Shown: positions 55,115 to 64,000 of the stretch, piece by piece | Layout: each line of letters opens with the position of its first letter | How positions within the stretch are numbered: position 1 is the first letter of the stretch | From: Spiroplasma endosymbiont of Labia minor | Lineage (GTDB): Bacteria > Bacillota_I > Bacilli_A > Mycoplasmatales > Mycoplasmataceae | Reading direction: 5' to 3' | NCBI RefSeq assembly: GCF_964019845.1 | Contig: NZ_OZ026465.1 | Coordinates: 920,412-984,411, forward strand | DNA: 64,000 bases | Program-made: the position numbers and the translations under genes | The notes under the pieces: generated by a model | The model's input: the letters and a program-made list of their open reading frames with translations, nothing else | Databases searched by the model: none | What the model was told of the DNA's origin: nothing

Positions 55115-58100
55115 ATGTTTGGAATAAATAATGAGTCAATAAAGGGTGATAAAAAATATAGTAAATTATTAAATAATTTACTAGCTATCAAAGGTAGGAA
55201 TCAATCTATTTTTACAAAAGTTAATAGCGTGGATTCGTTTGATGTTACTTCTAAATTTTCAAAGTCTATTTCAGATAAAATTTTAAAACAAAAACAATTT
55301 ATATTAAACTTGGAAGAGTAAGACTTACAATAATTATTAAAATTAATTAATTCTTCTGAATCTGGCGAGGAAATAATTGAATTATATGAAAACTACAGTC
55401 AAAAACTTTATAATACAAAGAAAATTTTTTTAATAAATAGGGAGACTTTTGATGCTACAAAAAAAAGAAATTATAGAAAAATTAAAAGAACAAATACAGA
55501 AAGAAAAAATAAGATGAAAACAATACAGACGTAAAGTTTTAGATTCAAATATACAAGATAATGTTTGACCCTTGCACATTGCTACAATGTTTATATCTAT
55601 ACAAACAACAAATAAAAATATTTATGGCCCCCCCGTTACTTAAAGAAGTGAATTTAAATATAAAGAATGACGACACAATACAATTGAAGTCTGAAGGATC
55701 ATGAAAAATTAATGAGAAATTAATATTTTTATTATCAGAAAATGGAATTCCTATAAACGCAAATATTTTTAATCAAGATGATGAATTAGATGAATTAATG
55801 CCAAAAATACTTTCACAGTTAAATCTATCAAAACTTTATATTGAATTTACAGATAAATTCGAAAACAAAAAAGGTGAAGAAATAAAAAATACCTCAATAT
55901 AATTTCATTCTGGACTTATTTTAGGTATGTTCAAACCCCTGCTGGTAACATCAGAAAAACAATGAAATTGATGAAATATTGGATGCGGATCCAAATAAGA
56001 ATCAATATAAAGAAAGAATTAACAAATATATTGTTGGCAAATCAAAAGATCTTGTAAGAATACAACCAAACAACTTCTCCCAAGATAAAACATTAATATC
56101 ATCTTTAATTCAAGATACAGTTATTTGAGGACCACCAGGGACTGGAAAATCTCAAGTTATTGCCAATATCATTGCCAATGTATTTAAAAATGGAAATACC
56201 GCAATCGTTATGTCGCAAAAAAAGCAACACTAGATGTTCTTAAAAACGACTTGGTAAAATATCCCCCTTTGCATTATTTATACTAAATAATAACAAAATG
56301 GATAAAGCAGAATTTTATAAGCCACTTCAAAGTTTTATAAACATGGTTGAAAATAATAATTATATTACATCTCATAATAGTAAAGAGATAATTGAAAGTA
56401 CTCATTTAGAAATGCTTGAAATAATTTCTAAAACAAAAAGAGAAGGTAATTATGAAACATCATTAGAAGTTTTAGAAATTCTTAATAATAATGATGCTTC
56501 ATTAAATAATTTGTTTAATTTGGATTTTGAAATTAAATATCCATCATTTTTTAATTCTAATAAAGAATTTTGTAATGAGTTAATAAAATTAAACGAAATA
56601 AAAAAAACGAGAATTTTTGGTTTTAAGAAAATTCCTAAAAAAATTAAGAATATTTCTTATTATGCAGAACCATTATTTTTAAAAGAAGAAATAAATTTAA
56701 ATGAATTAATAGCTGTGGCTAAAACTACTGATTTTAAAACGGTTAAACAACTACAATTATGTGTTGGCATAGATGACAAAGAAAATAATTACATTTCAGA
56801 TGAGAAATTTATTACAGCCTTTTCATCTGAAAAAATTATTAAAATGATAGAGAATTGAAAACGTTTAGATGACAGAAATTTTTGAGACTATAAACGTTTT
56901 GCAAATGCTGTTAGAGCCGAAAGAAGATTACCTTTTAAAATTATGAATGACCATATAAATATTATTAAATTATTATTTCCTATTATAATTACAACTCCAG
57001 AAATTAATTTTATTAACTGAGAAAAAAAGCATTTTGATTATGCAATTTTAGATTAATCTTCACAGATGTTTTTAGAAATTAGATTGCCTATTTTATATCT
57101 GGCTAAAATAAAAATAATAGCTGGAGATACTGAACAAATACATCCTTCTTCATGATTCACAACAAGAGATGAAATAGAAGAGTCTGAAGAAGAGGATGTA
57201 GTTGAGAACGCTGATTCCCTACTCGATTACGCTTTAGACAAAGGTATATACCAAATAATGCTAGATAAAAATTATAGATCTTCATCTGCAAATTTAATTT
57301 CATTTTCTTCTAAATAATTTTATAATTCTAAATTAGATGTAGTTGATAATAAAAATAAAGTTGTAGATAAATCTATAGAAATTATTAATGTAAAAGGCTT
57401 TTGAGAGTCTGGTGTTAATATAATTGAAAAAGATAAAGTTTTAGAAGTTTCCTATAAAGAAATTGAAAAATACAATTCTATGATAATATTAATTTTTAAT
57501 TAAAATCAAAGACAATTAATTGAAAAAGAAATACTAGAACAACATCCAATAATTTATAAAAAAATAGAAGAAGAAAAACTTTCAATTAGAAATATCGAAA
57601 ATATCCAAGGTGATGAAGCTGATATTGTTATAGCATCAGTTATTTATGATCACACAACAAATATTAGTTCTACTTATGTCGCAAGAGATGGTGGTAAAAA
57701 TGCGTTGAATGTAGCAATTTCAAGAACTAGGGATAAAATGATTGTAATTAAATCAATTACAAGTAAAACTATCAAAAATGCTAAGTCATCCGACTTTGTA
57801 ACATTTAAAAATTGGTTTGAATTTTTAGATATGAGCGAGGCAGAACAAAAAGCATTTTCCAAACAAGGCGAAAACAAATTGGAAGAAATTTATGGTGAAT
57901 CTGATTCCAAATTTGAAAGAGATGTAATAGAATTTTTAAAAGCAAATCTTTTAACTGTTAATAAGGTAAAAAATAATTAAACAATTTGAAGTTGGTAGTT
58001 ACTCAATAGATATTGCACTAATGAGCGAGAAAGACGAATTCATACTTGGTATTGAAGTTGATGGGTACGCATATCATGATGGTCAAGGATTTGATAAATA

Positions 58101-58236
58101 TCTTGATGATTTATCAAGACAAGATTTTTTAGAAAACAAAGAATATAATATCTATAGAATAAAAGAAATTAATTTTAAATTATCTAAACAAAAAATAATT
58201 AATGAGTTAAATATCTTAATAAATAAGGCAAATTAA
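55115..58236 (+). pseudogene. decayed DUF4011-type SF1 helicase with C-terminal Vsr-like nuclease
   Basis: Fragments in three frames line up as one large protein. An N-terminal helical part (KYSKLLNNLLAIKGRN, then NVWPLHIATMFIS) is followed by Walker A WGPPGTGKSQVIANIIAN (about 56131-56185), a broken Walker B ILD-stop-SSQMF where GAA has become TAA (57054-57056), and helicase motifs AGDTEQIHPSS, DKNYRSS, NIQGDEADIVI and NVAISRTRDKM. The C-terminal nuclease is YSIDIALMSEKDEFILGIEV plus DGYAYH. Further stops are TAA at 55319, 57315 and 57501. Frameshifts lie near 55455, 55626 (a run of seven C), 55950, 56220, 56265 and 57977. SF1 helicases with this nuclease act in phage defence (Hhe-like), so this may be a dead defence gene. 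Confidence 0.85.
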
Positions 58237-58261
58237 AAACAACCAAGCTTGATTGTTTTTT
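58236..58261 (+). terminator. terminator after the helicase pseudogene
   Basis: AAAACAACCAAG pairs with CTTGATTGTTTT with one mismatch and is followed by T. It overlaps the last base of the pseudogene. It may also act on the minus strand. Confidence 0.65.
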
Positions 58262-58304
58262 CATATAATATTCTTTTTATTTAGAAATTGCCTTTTGTGA
58301 TTTT

Positions 58305-59120
58305 CTATAAAAAGTCTTTTTTATTTAATAAACCAAATAATTTTTGTGCGTTAACTCTAGTTGATGAAATTACTTCATCCTTTTCAATTCCTTTAATAGA
58401 AGTAATTTTATTAATTGTTAATTGCAAATTACCCGGATAATTTAATTTACCTTTTTTAGGTTCTGGTGTAATGTGCGGTGAATCTGATTCAATTACTAAA
58501 TAATTTAAAGAAGCATTTTTAACAACATTTTTTAATTCTTCAAATTTTCTTGCATAAGTAATTAATCCAGATATTGAAATATAGTAACCTCTTTTTATAA
58601 ATTTTTGAGCAATATCTCAATTGCCAGTAAAACTGTGCACTGCTGCCCTTTTTATATCATATTTATCTAGTAATTTAAGCACATCATCAAAAGCTGTATA
58701 ATTATTTTCTACATCTCTGATATGGAGTAGTACAGCTAAATTATTTTGTTTTGCAATTTTTAATTGCATCTCAAAACCATGCAATTGATTTTCCTTATTA
58801 AAATTTTTTTCATAATAATCTAAGCCAATTTCACCTATTGCTAATACTTTTTTTGAATTTGCATAATCATCTATTTTTGCATAAGCTTCATCTGTAACAA
58901 ATTTTACCTCCAATGGATGTATTCCAACTGCAGCATATAAACCATTAATTCGATTCGCTTGTAACATTACTATTTTTGATGTTTCTACATTATAACCTAC
59001 ATTAACTATTCTATCAACACCAAAATTTCTTGCATCATCAACTATTTCTTCTACTGTAACGCCCTCCTCCACATATTTTTCATGTGCTAAATGAGCATGT
59101 ACATCAAATATTCCTGCCAT
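58305..59120 (-). CDS. TatD-family metal-dependent hydrolase (copy 1)
   Basis: The 271-aa TIM-barrel amidohydrolase has FDVHAHLAHEKY (metal HxH), IGEIGLDYYEKNF (Glu), LHIRD (His), AAVHSFTGN (His) and VIESDSPHITP (Asp). TatD proteins are 3'-5' DNA exonucleases or RNA-processing nucleases. Copy 1 differs from copy 2 in the last motif (SPHIT rather than APYLAP). The frame reads through a TGA Trp at 58617 to TAG 58305. It is 53 bases downstream of copy 2. Confidence 0.92.
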
Positions 59121-59173
59121 ATAAATTTAGCCTTTCTACAAAATAAATTATACACTCAGTTAAAATAAAGAAA

Positions 59174-59962
59174 TTATATTTTAAAAATTTCTAAAGCGTT
59201 TTTATAAGTATTAATAGCCACTTCAGATGATGGTATATTTTTTAATCTTGCAATGGCTTCGACTGTATATTTAATATATTTAGGATAATTAGTTTTCCCT
59301 CTAAATGGATCTGGTGCCAAATATGGGGCATCTGTTTCAATTAACATTTTATCTAAATCTATTATTTTGATTGCTTCTTGAATATCTATAGCATTTTTAA
59401 AAGTTGATATGCCTCCTATTGATATATAAAAACCATTTTCTTGATATATTTTGGCAATTTCAATATTTGCAGTAAAACAATGTAACATTACATTTTTTGC
59501 TTTCTCTAATTTTAATATTTCTAAAGCATCATAATATGCATCAAATTTATCTTTTTCATCACGTATATGTAGCATAATTGTTTTGTTAAATTTTATTGCC
59601 AATCTAATTTGACGTATAAATCATTTTCTTTGTAAATTAATATCTTCTTTTGAGTAATAATAATCCAAACCTATTTCTCCAATAGCAATAACTTTTGAAT
59701 TTGCAATTAATTTTTCTAAAAATTCATAATCTTTTTCTGTTGCGTTCGAAACTTCATTTGGATGAATACCTATTGCTGCAAATACTGTGGGATGATTAAT
59801 TGCATTATCAACAGCTTGTTGAGATGAAATTATATCATAGCCAACATCAATCATTGCCACAACATCATTTTCATGAGCCTCTTTAATAATTTTTTCTATA
59901 GACATTTTTTCTTCTTTATATTTTTGTTCATTTAAATGTGTGTGTGAATCTAAATATTTCAT
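59174..59962 (-). CDS. tatD: TatD-family DNase (copy 2)
   Basis: The 262-aa product has the full motif set: LDSHTHLNEQKY, IGEIGLDYYYS, MLHIRDEKD, VMLHCFTAN and LIETDAPYLAPDPFRGK, the canonical TatD ending. ATG 59962 follows AAAGGAG, which sits next to the mnmE stop. This copy is the better candidate for the housekeeping YcfH/TatD enzyme that in Mollicutes sits near metG or rsmA. Confidence 0.95.
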
Positions 59963-59973
59963 AATTACTCCTT

Positions 59974-61323
59974 TTATTTTCCTAAACAATATTTTCTAAA
60001 AATATTATCTAAAATTTCTTCATCATATGTTTCTCCAATTAAATTATTCAAAGTATTTCATGCATTTTGCAAGTCAATCGCAATTATGTCTATTGAAAAA
60101 TTATTTTTTAAATTTAAATCAGCAATTTCTAATTGTTTCATTAGTATCTCCAATTGTCCAATTTGATTTGCGTTTGCCAATATTGGCTGATCATCTATTT
60201 TCAAATTTAAAAAATTAAATTTATCTTCAACAACATCAAGCAAATTACCTATATCATTATTTATAATTGAAATAAAAACAACATCCCCATATTTTAATTT
60301 TATTTTTTGAATTTCTTGCTCAGTAATTAAATCTTTCTTATTAAGAATTATTACATGAGGTTTATTTTTAATTTTAGCTAATAAATTATTATCAACATCA
60401 TTATATTTGGTTGCATCTATTACAAATAAAATTAATTCAGCTTTTTCTATTTGCAAAAGAGATTTTTCAATTCCTATTTTTTCAATTTCGTTTTTGGTTT
60501 TTCTAATTCCTGCTGTATCAATTAAATTTAAAGTTAAATTATTTAAATTTATTTTGCCTTCCAAAATATCTCTAGTTGTCCCCTTGATTGAAGACACAAT
60601 CGCTTTATCTTCATTCAATAAAAAATTTAATAAAGAAGATTTACCAACATTTGTTTCTCCAATAATCGCGGTTGGAATACCATTAAAACTTTTATTAGCA
60701 ATTTTAGATAATTTTAAAATATTTGAAATAGATTTTTGAATTTTATCAAAATGATGCAAATAATCATTTGTTGTAGAATTTTCCACATCATCATAATCTG
60801 GATAATCTATTGAAACTTGTATTTTTGAAATTATTTCTAATAATTCATTTTTTATTTCTAATAATTCATTATTTTTTTTAGCATCTAAATTTCTAAGTGA
60901 TACTTTCATCGCAAAATCATTTTCTGCTGCAATCAAATCATTAATCGCTTCTGCTTGAATTAAATTTATTCTTCCACCAACAAAAGCTCGTTGTGTAAAT
61001 TCTCCCTTTAGAGCCATTCTTGCACCGAGTATTATTAAAATTGAAATTATTTTATTTACAATTAATACACTTCCATGACAATTTATTTCTATGACATCTT
61101 CACCTGTAAATGAATTTGGAGAAATGAATTTAACTATGACAACTTCATCTATAATTTCATTTTCAAATATAAGTTTTTTAAATTCGACTCCTCGTATATT
61201 TTGTAAAGGTTTTTTAAATAATTTATTAACAATTTTAAATGCATCTTCACCTGAAACTCTAATTAATGAAATTGCTTGAGTTTGAATATTTGTGGCAGGA
61301 GCAACAATAGTATCATTAATCAT
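59974..61323 (-). CDS. mnmE: tRNA modification GTPase MnmE
   Basis: MnmE acts with MnmG at U34 of tRNA. The 449-aa product has an N-terminal tetrahydrofolate-binding domain (DTIVAPATNIQTQAISLIR), the helical domain, and an inserted G domain with GETNVGKSSLLN, TRD in GTTRDI, DTAG and NKKD. The C-terminal CLGK keeps the Cys of the C(I/L)GK signature. ATG 61323 after GGGAG is preferred to the GTG three codons earlier. Confidence 0.97.
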
Positions 61324-61371
61324 CAAAATCACTCCCTAATAAGCAAGATTAATTATCTCACAATAAAATAA

Positions 61372-61397
61372 AAATATCCTCACATTGAAATGTAAAG
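61372..61397 (-). terminator. terminator of jag
   Basis: TATC and GATA with an inner ACAT/ATGT stem form an imperfect hairpin, followed on the minus strand by TTTTTATTTT. It separates jag from mnmE. Confidence 0.55.
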
Positions 61398-61408
61398 ATA
61401 ATCTTAAA

Positions 61409-62035
61409 TTAACCATTTTTTATTTTTGTTTCTTTATAACGAATAAGAATTCTTCTATTTTCGTTTGTATCTACAGATCTTGTCATTATATTCGGAAAAG
61501 CAGATAATATTTTATGAATTTCATTTCTAACTAATTGAGGCATCGGCATAAGTTCTATATCTTTTTTAGTTTCTATTACTTGATCTTTAATTTTTAAGAC
61601 ATACCCAATAAATTTATCTTTTAATTTTTCTAAATAAGGTTCATAAATAATAACAGCATAATAAGGTTTAAGAAAGGTCTCTCTTATTCCAAAATTTATT
61701 AAATCTTTTATAGCAGAAAATATTTTAAAATCTTCTGGTTCATTTAATTTCAGTTCATCAGAAAAATCAATTGAAAATGCTCTATCATTGAATTTTATTG
61801 AAACTACGTTTGGATTAACTTTTAAAAAACCAACAGCTAAAATATTTACCATATCTTCTACGTATTTATAAATATCTTCAAAATTAAATAAAATAACTTT
61901 TAATTCTGCTGTTTTTTTTATAATTGATTCGTTTTCTAATATTAAATACATTTGTTCTTGATCTTGTTGATGTAAAAAATGATTCAACTTTTTTTGACTA
62001 CTAAAATATTTAACTTCTAATTTATTTAAACTCAT
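61409..62035 (-). CDS. jag: R3H-domain RNA-binding protein Jag/KhpB
   Basis: The 208-aa product lies directly after yidC, the conserved jag position. Residues about 75-135 resemble a KH fold. The C-terminal ELMPMPQLVRNEIHKILSAF with NRRILIRYKE has the R...H spacing and RRxxI of R3H domains. Jag/KhpB binds small RNAs and mRNA with KhpA and affects cell shape in walled relatives. The sequence is diverged, so the family call leans partly on gene order. Confidence 0.78.
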   Translation of the reverse strand: MSLNKLEVKYFSSQKKLNHFLHQQDQEQMYLILENESIIKKTAELKVILFNFEDIYKYVEDMVNILAVGFLKVNPNVVSIKFNDRAFSIDFSDELKLNEPEDFKIFSAIKDLINFGIRETFLKPYYAVIIYEPYLEKLKDKFIGYVLKIKDQVIETKKDIELMPMPQLVRNEIHKILSAFPNIMTRSVDTNENRRILIRYKETKIKNG

Positions 62036-62055
62036 AATTAAAAATTATATTTATT

Positions 62056-63228
62056 TTAATTATTTTCTTGTTGAGCAGCAATTTTTTTAAGTTGTTTCAT
62101 TTTGTGTTTTTCATTTTTTGCTCTGATTCTTTTTGCTTTTGTTTCTCTAGCAATGAAGAAGCCTAAGGTTTGTCCAATTTGGAATGTTGAAGAAAATATT
62201 CAGTAAATGGCAACTCCAGTAGCAATTGTTGCAACAATAATCACAAACACCACTAACATAACTACTTGCATAATTAATTGTCTACGTCTAGATTTTTTTT
62301 GTTGTTCTGACAATCTAATGCGTGATTTTCGTTGTTTATAAAATTGTAAAAACAACGGTAACATCATTGATAAAACTTGTAGTGGTAAATAAACAGCAAT
62401 AATTGCAAAATAAACCCAATTACCAGAAGTAACTTGCGGCCATGGTTGTTCTACTAAAGATATTTGTCCTATAACTGCTAATTTTAGAGCTCTTGAAGCT
62501 CTAACAATAGAATACATGGCAAATAAAACAGGCATTGAAACAAAGGCATTAACAAAGGCACCCATAGGTGAAATTCCTTCTTTTTTATATAAAGCCATCA
62601 ATTCCATTTGTTGTTTTTGTTTTGCTTGAGGGTCATTTGATTTTTTATATTTAGCTTGAATTTCTCCCTGTTTTTGTTGAAGTTCTTGCATTTTATCTTG
62701 ATTTTTTTGTGTTTTAAATGATGCACCTAAAGTTACTGAACGGACAAGTATTGATGTAATAAATATTGATCCTAAAACTGCAGCCCCATATGAAGCGGCT
62801 GTAGGATCTAACGTTCCAGCAAAAGCTCTTACAAATCCAACAAGAATAAACGCAAGTGGATACACAAATAATCCATAAAATGGAGAAGCCGTTTTTACTC
62901 ACGCCTCGCCCCAATTTGTTATAGCAAATAAACTATATTCACTAATACTTCCACCATCTGTAACAAAATAATGTGACTTACTTCCATCTTCTCCCAATGA
63001 CGAAATAATAATCTCAAATGAAACTCCAGGCGCATAAACTTTTCTTCCTGTCATATCTGTAATTTGAGAAATCATATATTTTGAAGAATACATTTGAACG
63101 CAACCTCAAAGCAATGTCATAATCATAAAGAGGAATATTACTATTTTTGTTCATTTTCAAACAACGGTTCATGGATTAGGTTTGTTTGTTTTATTTGTAA
63201 GATACTTACCATAATCTTGTTTATACAT
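62056..63228 (-). CDS. yidC: membrane protein insertase YidC
   Basis: The 390-aa product has an N-terminal helix (IVIFLFMIMTLLWG), an extracytoplasmic stretch, and the conserved insertase core (about residues 135-340: QEKQGEIQAKYK-type cytoplasmic hairpin, GISPMGAFVNAFVSMPVLFAM). A Lys/Arg-rich tail (ETKAKRIRAKNEKHKMKQLKK) can contact ribosomes. It inserts membrane proteins with or without Sec. GGAGGAT precedes the ATG at 63228. The order rpmH-rnpA-yidC-jag-mnmE is standard near the origin. Confidence 0.96.
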
Positions 63229-63243
63229 GGTATCAATATCCTC

Positions 63244-63573
63244 CTAATTTATTTTTAATAGTGTTTTTAATAACAAGCTTTTGTTTTCTTTGTATGTTTG
63301 ATTTTGAAACTGTTTTCTAACAATACAAATAATATTGATAGATTTATCATAAATATCATTTATCAACTCATAAATCATATTGCGAACTTGTCTTTTCAAT
63401 TTATTTCTTAAAACAGCATTACCGATTTTTTTACCAACAGATATTCCAAATCTTAAATAATTTTGTAAATTCTTTTCATAATAAACAATAAAACTAACAT
63501 TTTTTTGATATCTTTTTTTGTCGATAATACTTTGAAATTCAATATTTTTTTTAATAATATTTTTATTTTTCAT
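63244..63573 (-). CDS. rnpA: ribonuclease P protein component
   Basis: The 109-aa basic protein assists the catalytic RNA in tRNA 5' maturation. It has the family motif RFGISVGKKIGNAVLRNKLKRQVRN (given here as its key parts: GISVGKKIG and RNKLKRQVRN). Its ATG overlaps the rpmH stop by one base. Confidence 0.96.
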   Translation of the reverse strand: MKNKNIIKKNIEFQSIIDKKRYQKNVSFIVYYEKNLQNYLRFGISVGKKIGNAVLRNKLKRQVRNMIYELINDIYDKSINIICIVRKQFQNQTYKENKSLLLKTLLKIN

Positions 63574-63707
63574 TAAGCTGATAATTTAGCGCGGCCTTTA
63601 GCGCGGCGCAATTTAATTATTTTACGCCCACTTTTAGTTGCCATTCTAGCTCTAAATCCATGAGTATGAGCATGTTTTATTTTACTTGGTTGTCATGTTC
63701 TTTTCAT
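63573..63707 (-). CDS. rpmH: 50S ribosomal protein L34
   Basis: The 44-aa product begins [20 protein letters not shown] and ends [11 protein letters not shown], a full-length L34. The Trp codon is TGA-free reading on either code apart from TWQ, which uses TGA. AGGAGG lies 7 bases before the ATG. It is too short to show in most ORF scans. Confidence 0.97.
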
Positions 63708-63719
63708 AATTAATTACCT

Positions 63720-63977
63720 CCTTAACTTCAATACATTCTGATTAATTATATATAAATATATAATTAATTACTAGAAAATTTTATAAAAACTACCAATATA
63801 AATTAAAAATCTTACTGTTGAAATAATTTGTGGATAAGTTTTTTATTGTGGATAAGTTAATAAATATTCAACACCTTAAATACTACTTTTTTTAAACAAA
63901 AAAACAGAAAATTAATAAAAATGTGGATAAATTAATAAGATATAAAAATTAACAAAGATTGTTAATATATAATTTTC
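63720..63977. other. chromosomal replication origin region (oriC) with DnaA boxes
   Basis: TGTGGATAA, the complement of the consensus DnaA box TTATCCACA, occurs at 63829-63837, 63847-63855 and 63922-63930, all in the same orientation. An AT-only palindrome at about 63741-63768 and general A/T richness provide a likely unwinding element. The position between rpmH and the start of dnaA is the classic oriC location. The AT palindrome may also contain the rpmH promoter. Confidence 0.85.
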
Positions 63978-64000
63978 ATGATAAAAGGATTAATGAAATA
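63978..64000 (+). CDS. dnaA: first codons of probable dnaA (cut by the window end)
   Basis: Two in-frame ATG codons at 63978 and 63993 open a frame that runs off the window. AAAGGA before the second ATG could be a ribosome-binding site. Identity rests on position only: next to the DnaA boxes and divergent from rpmH. Too few codons are visible to confirm. Confidence 0.5.

Noticed and set aside
61091..61279. Plus-strand frames opposite mnmE
   Set aside because: Antisense to an intact, well-conserved gene with no ribosome-binding site.

Overview
The window comes from a Mollicute, almost certainly a Spiroplasma. Long conserved genes read through in-frame TGA codons at positions where the families carry tryptophan, so genetic code 4 applies. 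The DNA is very AT-rich. The window carries six mreB genes (wall-less spiroplasmas typically have about five) and a spiralin-like surface lipoprotein. Many genes therefore extend through TGA, and the coordinates given are for the full reading frames.

Layout. 1-1509: rplK-rplA (L11, L1) on the minus strand, with a leader hairpin that looks like an L1 feedback site, and a divergent tRNA-His. 1717-11770: an accessory stretch with three products I do not recognise beyond lipoprotein or hypothetical, a divergent pair of unknown genes (662 and 359 aa), a 1417-aa FtsX-like permease with a small membrane partner, an azoreductase-like flavoprotein and a lipoprotein. 11814-21671: a minus-strand housekeeping block (rsmG, parA, parB, ychF, ispF, gltX, an HD hydrolase, rpoE, pyrG, fba). 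21717-27326: a second giant FtsX-like permease (1097 aa) followed by a tandem pair of proteins, one membrane-bound and one soluble, that share a C-terminal domain. 27470-34250: five mreB genes and the spiralin-like gene, all on the minus strand.

34393-40455 (plus): rnmV-rsmA-ispE, then a complete fructose operon (DeoR-type regulator, fruK, EIIABC fruA with an extra coiled-coil tail). 40466-44134 (minus): coaD with an overlapping unknown gene, nagA, an ABC-F ATPase. 44296-52626 (plus): prs-pth-purA-purB-hpt-metG-mnmG, a nucleotide-salvage and translation block with short overlaps. 52700-54400: a lipoprotein and the sixth mreB.

54400-58260 is a decayed island. It holds a 49-bp palindrome, an IS3-type transposase relic, a hairpin, and a roughly 3.1-kb helicase-nuclease pseudogene with at least ten lesions. 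Its architecture (N-terminal DUF4011-like part, SF1 helicase, Vsr/MTES_1575-like nuclease) matches the Hhe-type antiviral genes. 58305-63707 (minus): two tatD-family genes, mnmE, jag, yidC, rnpA and rpmH, the classic origin-proximal order. 63720-64000: three DnaA boxes, AT-rich DNA and the first codons of probable dnaA, so the window ends at the chromosomal origin.

The points most worth following up are the tandem mreB duplication and the degenerate mreB beside it, the spiralin-like gene inside the mreB cluster, the tandem paralog pair behind the second giant permease, the rplK leader hairpin, and the fossil defence-like helicase. I found no intact, wholly new multi-gene system that I could defend from sequence alone.
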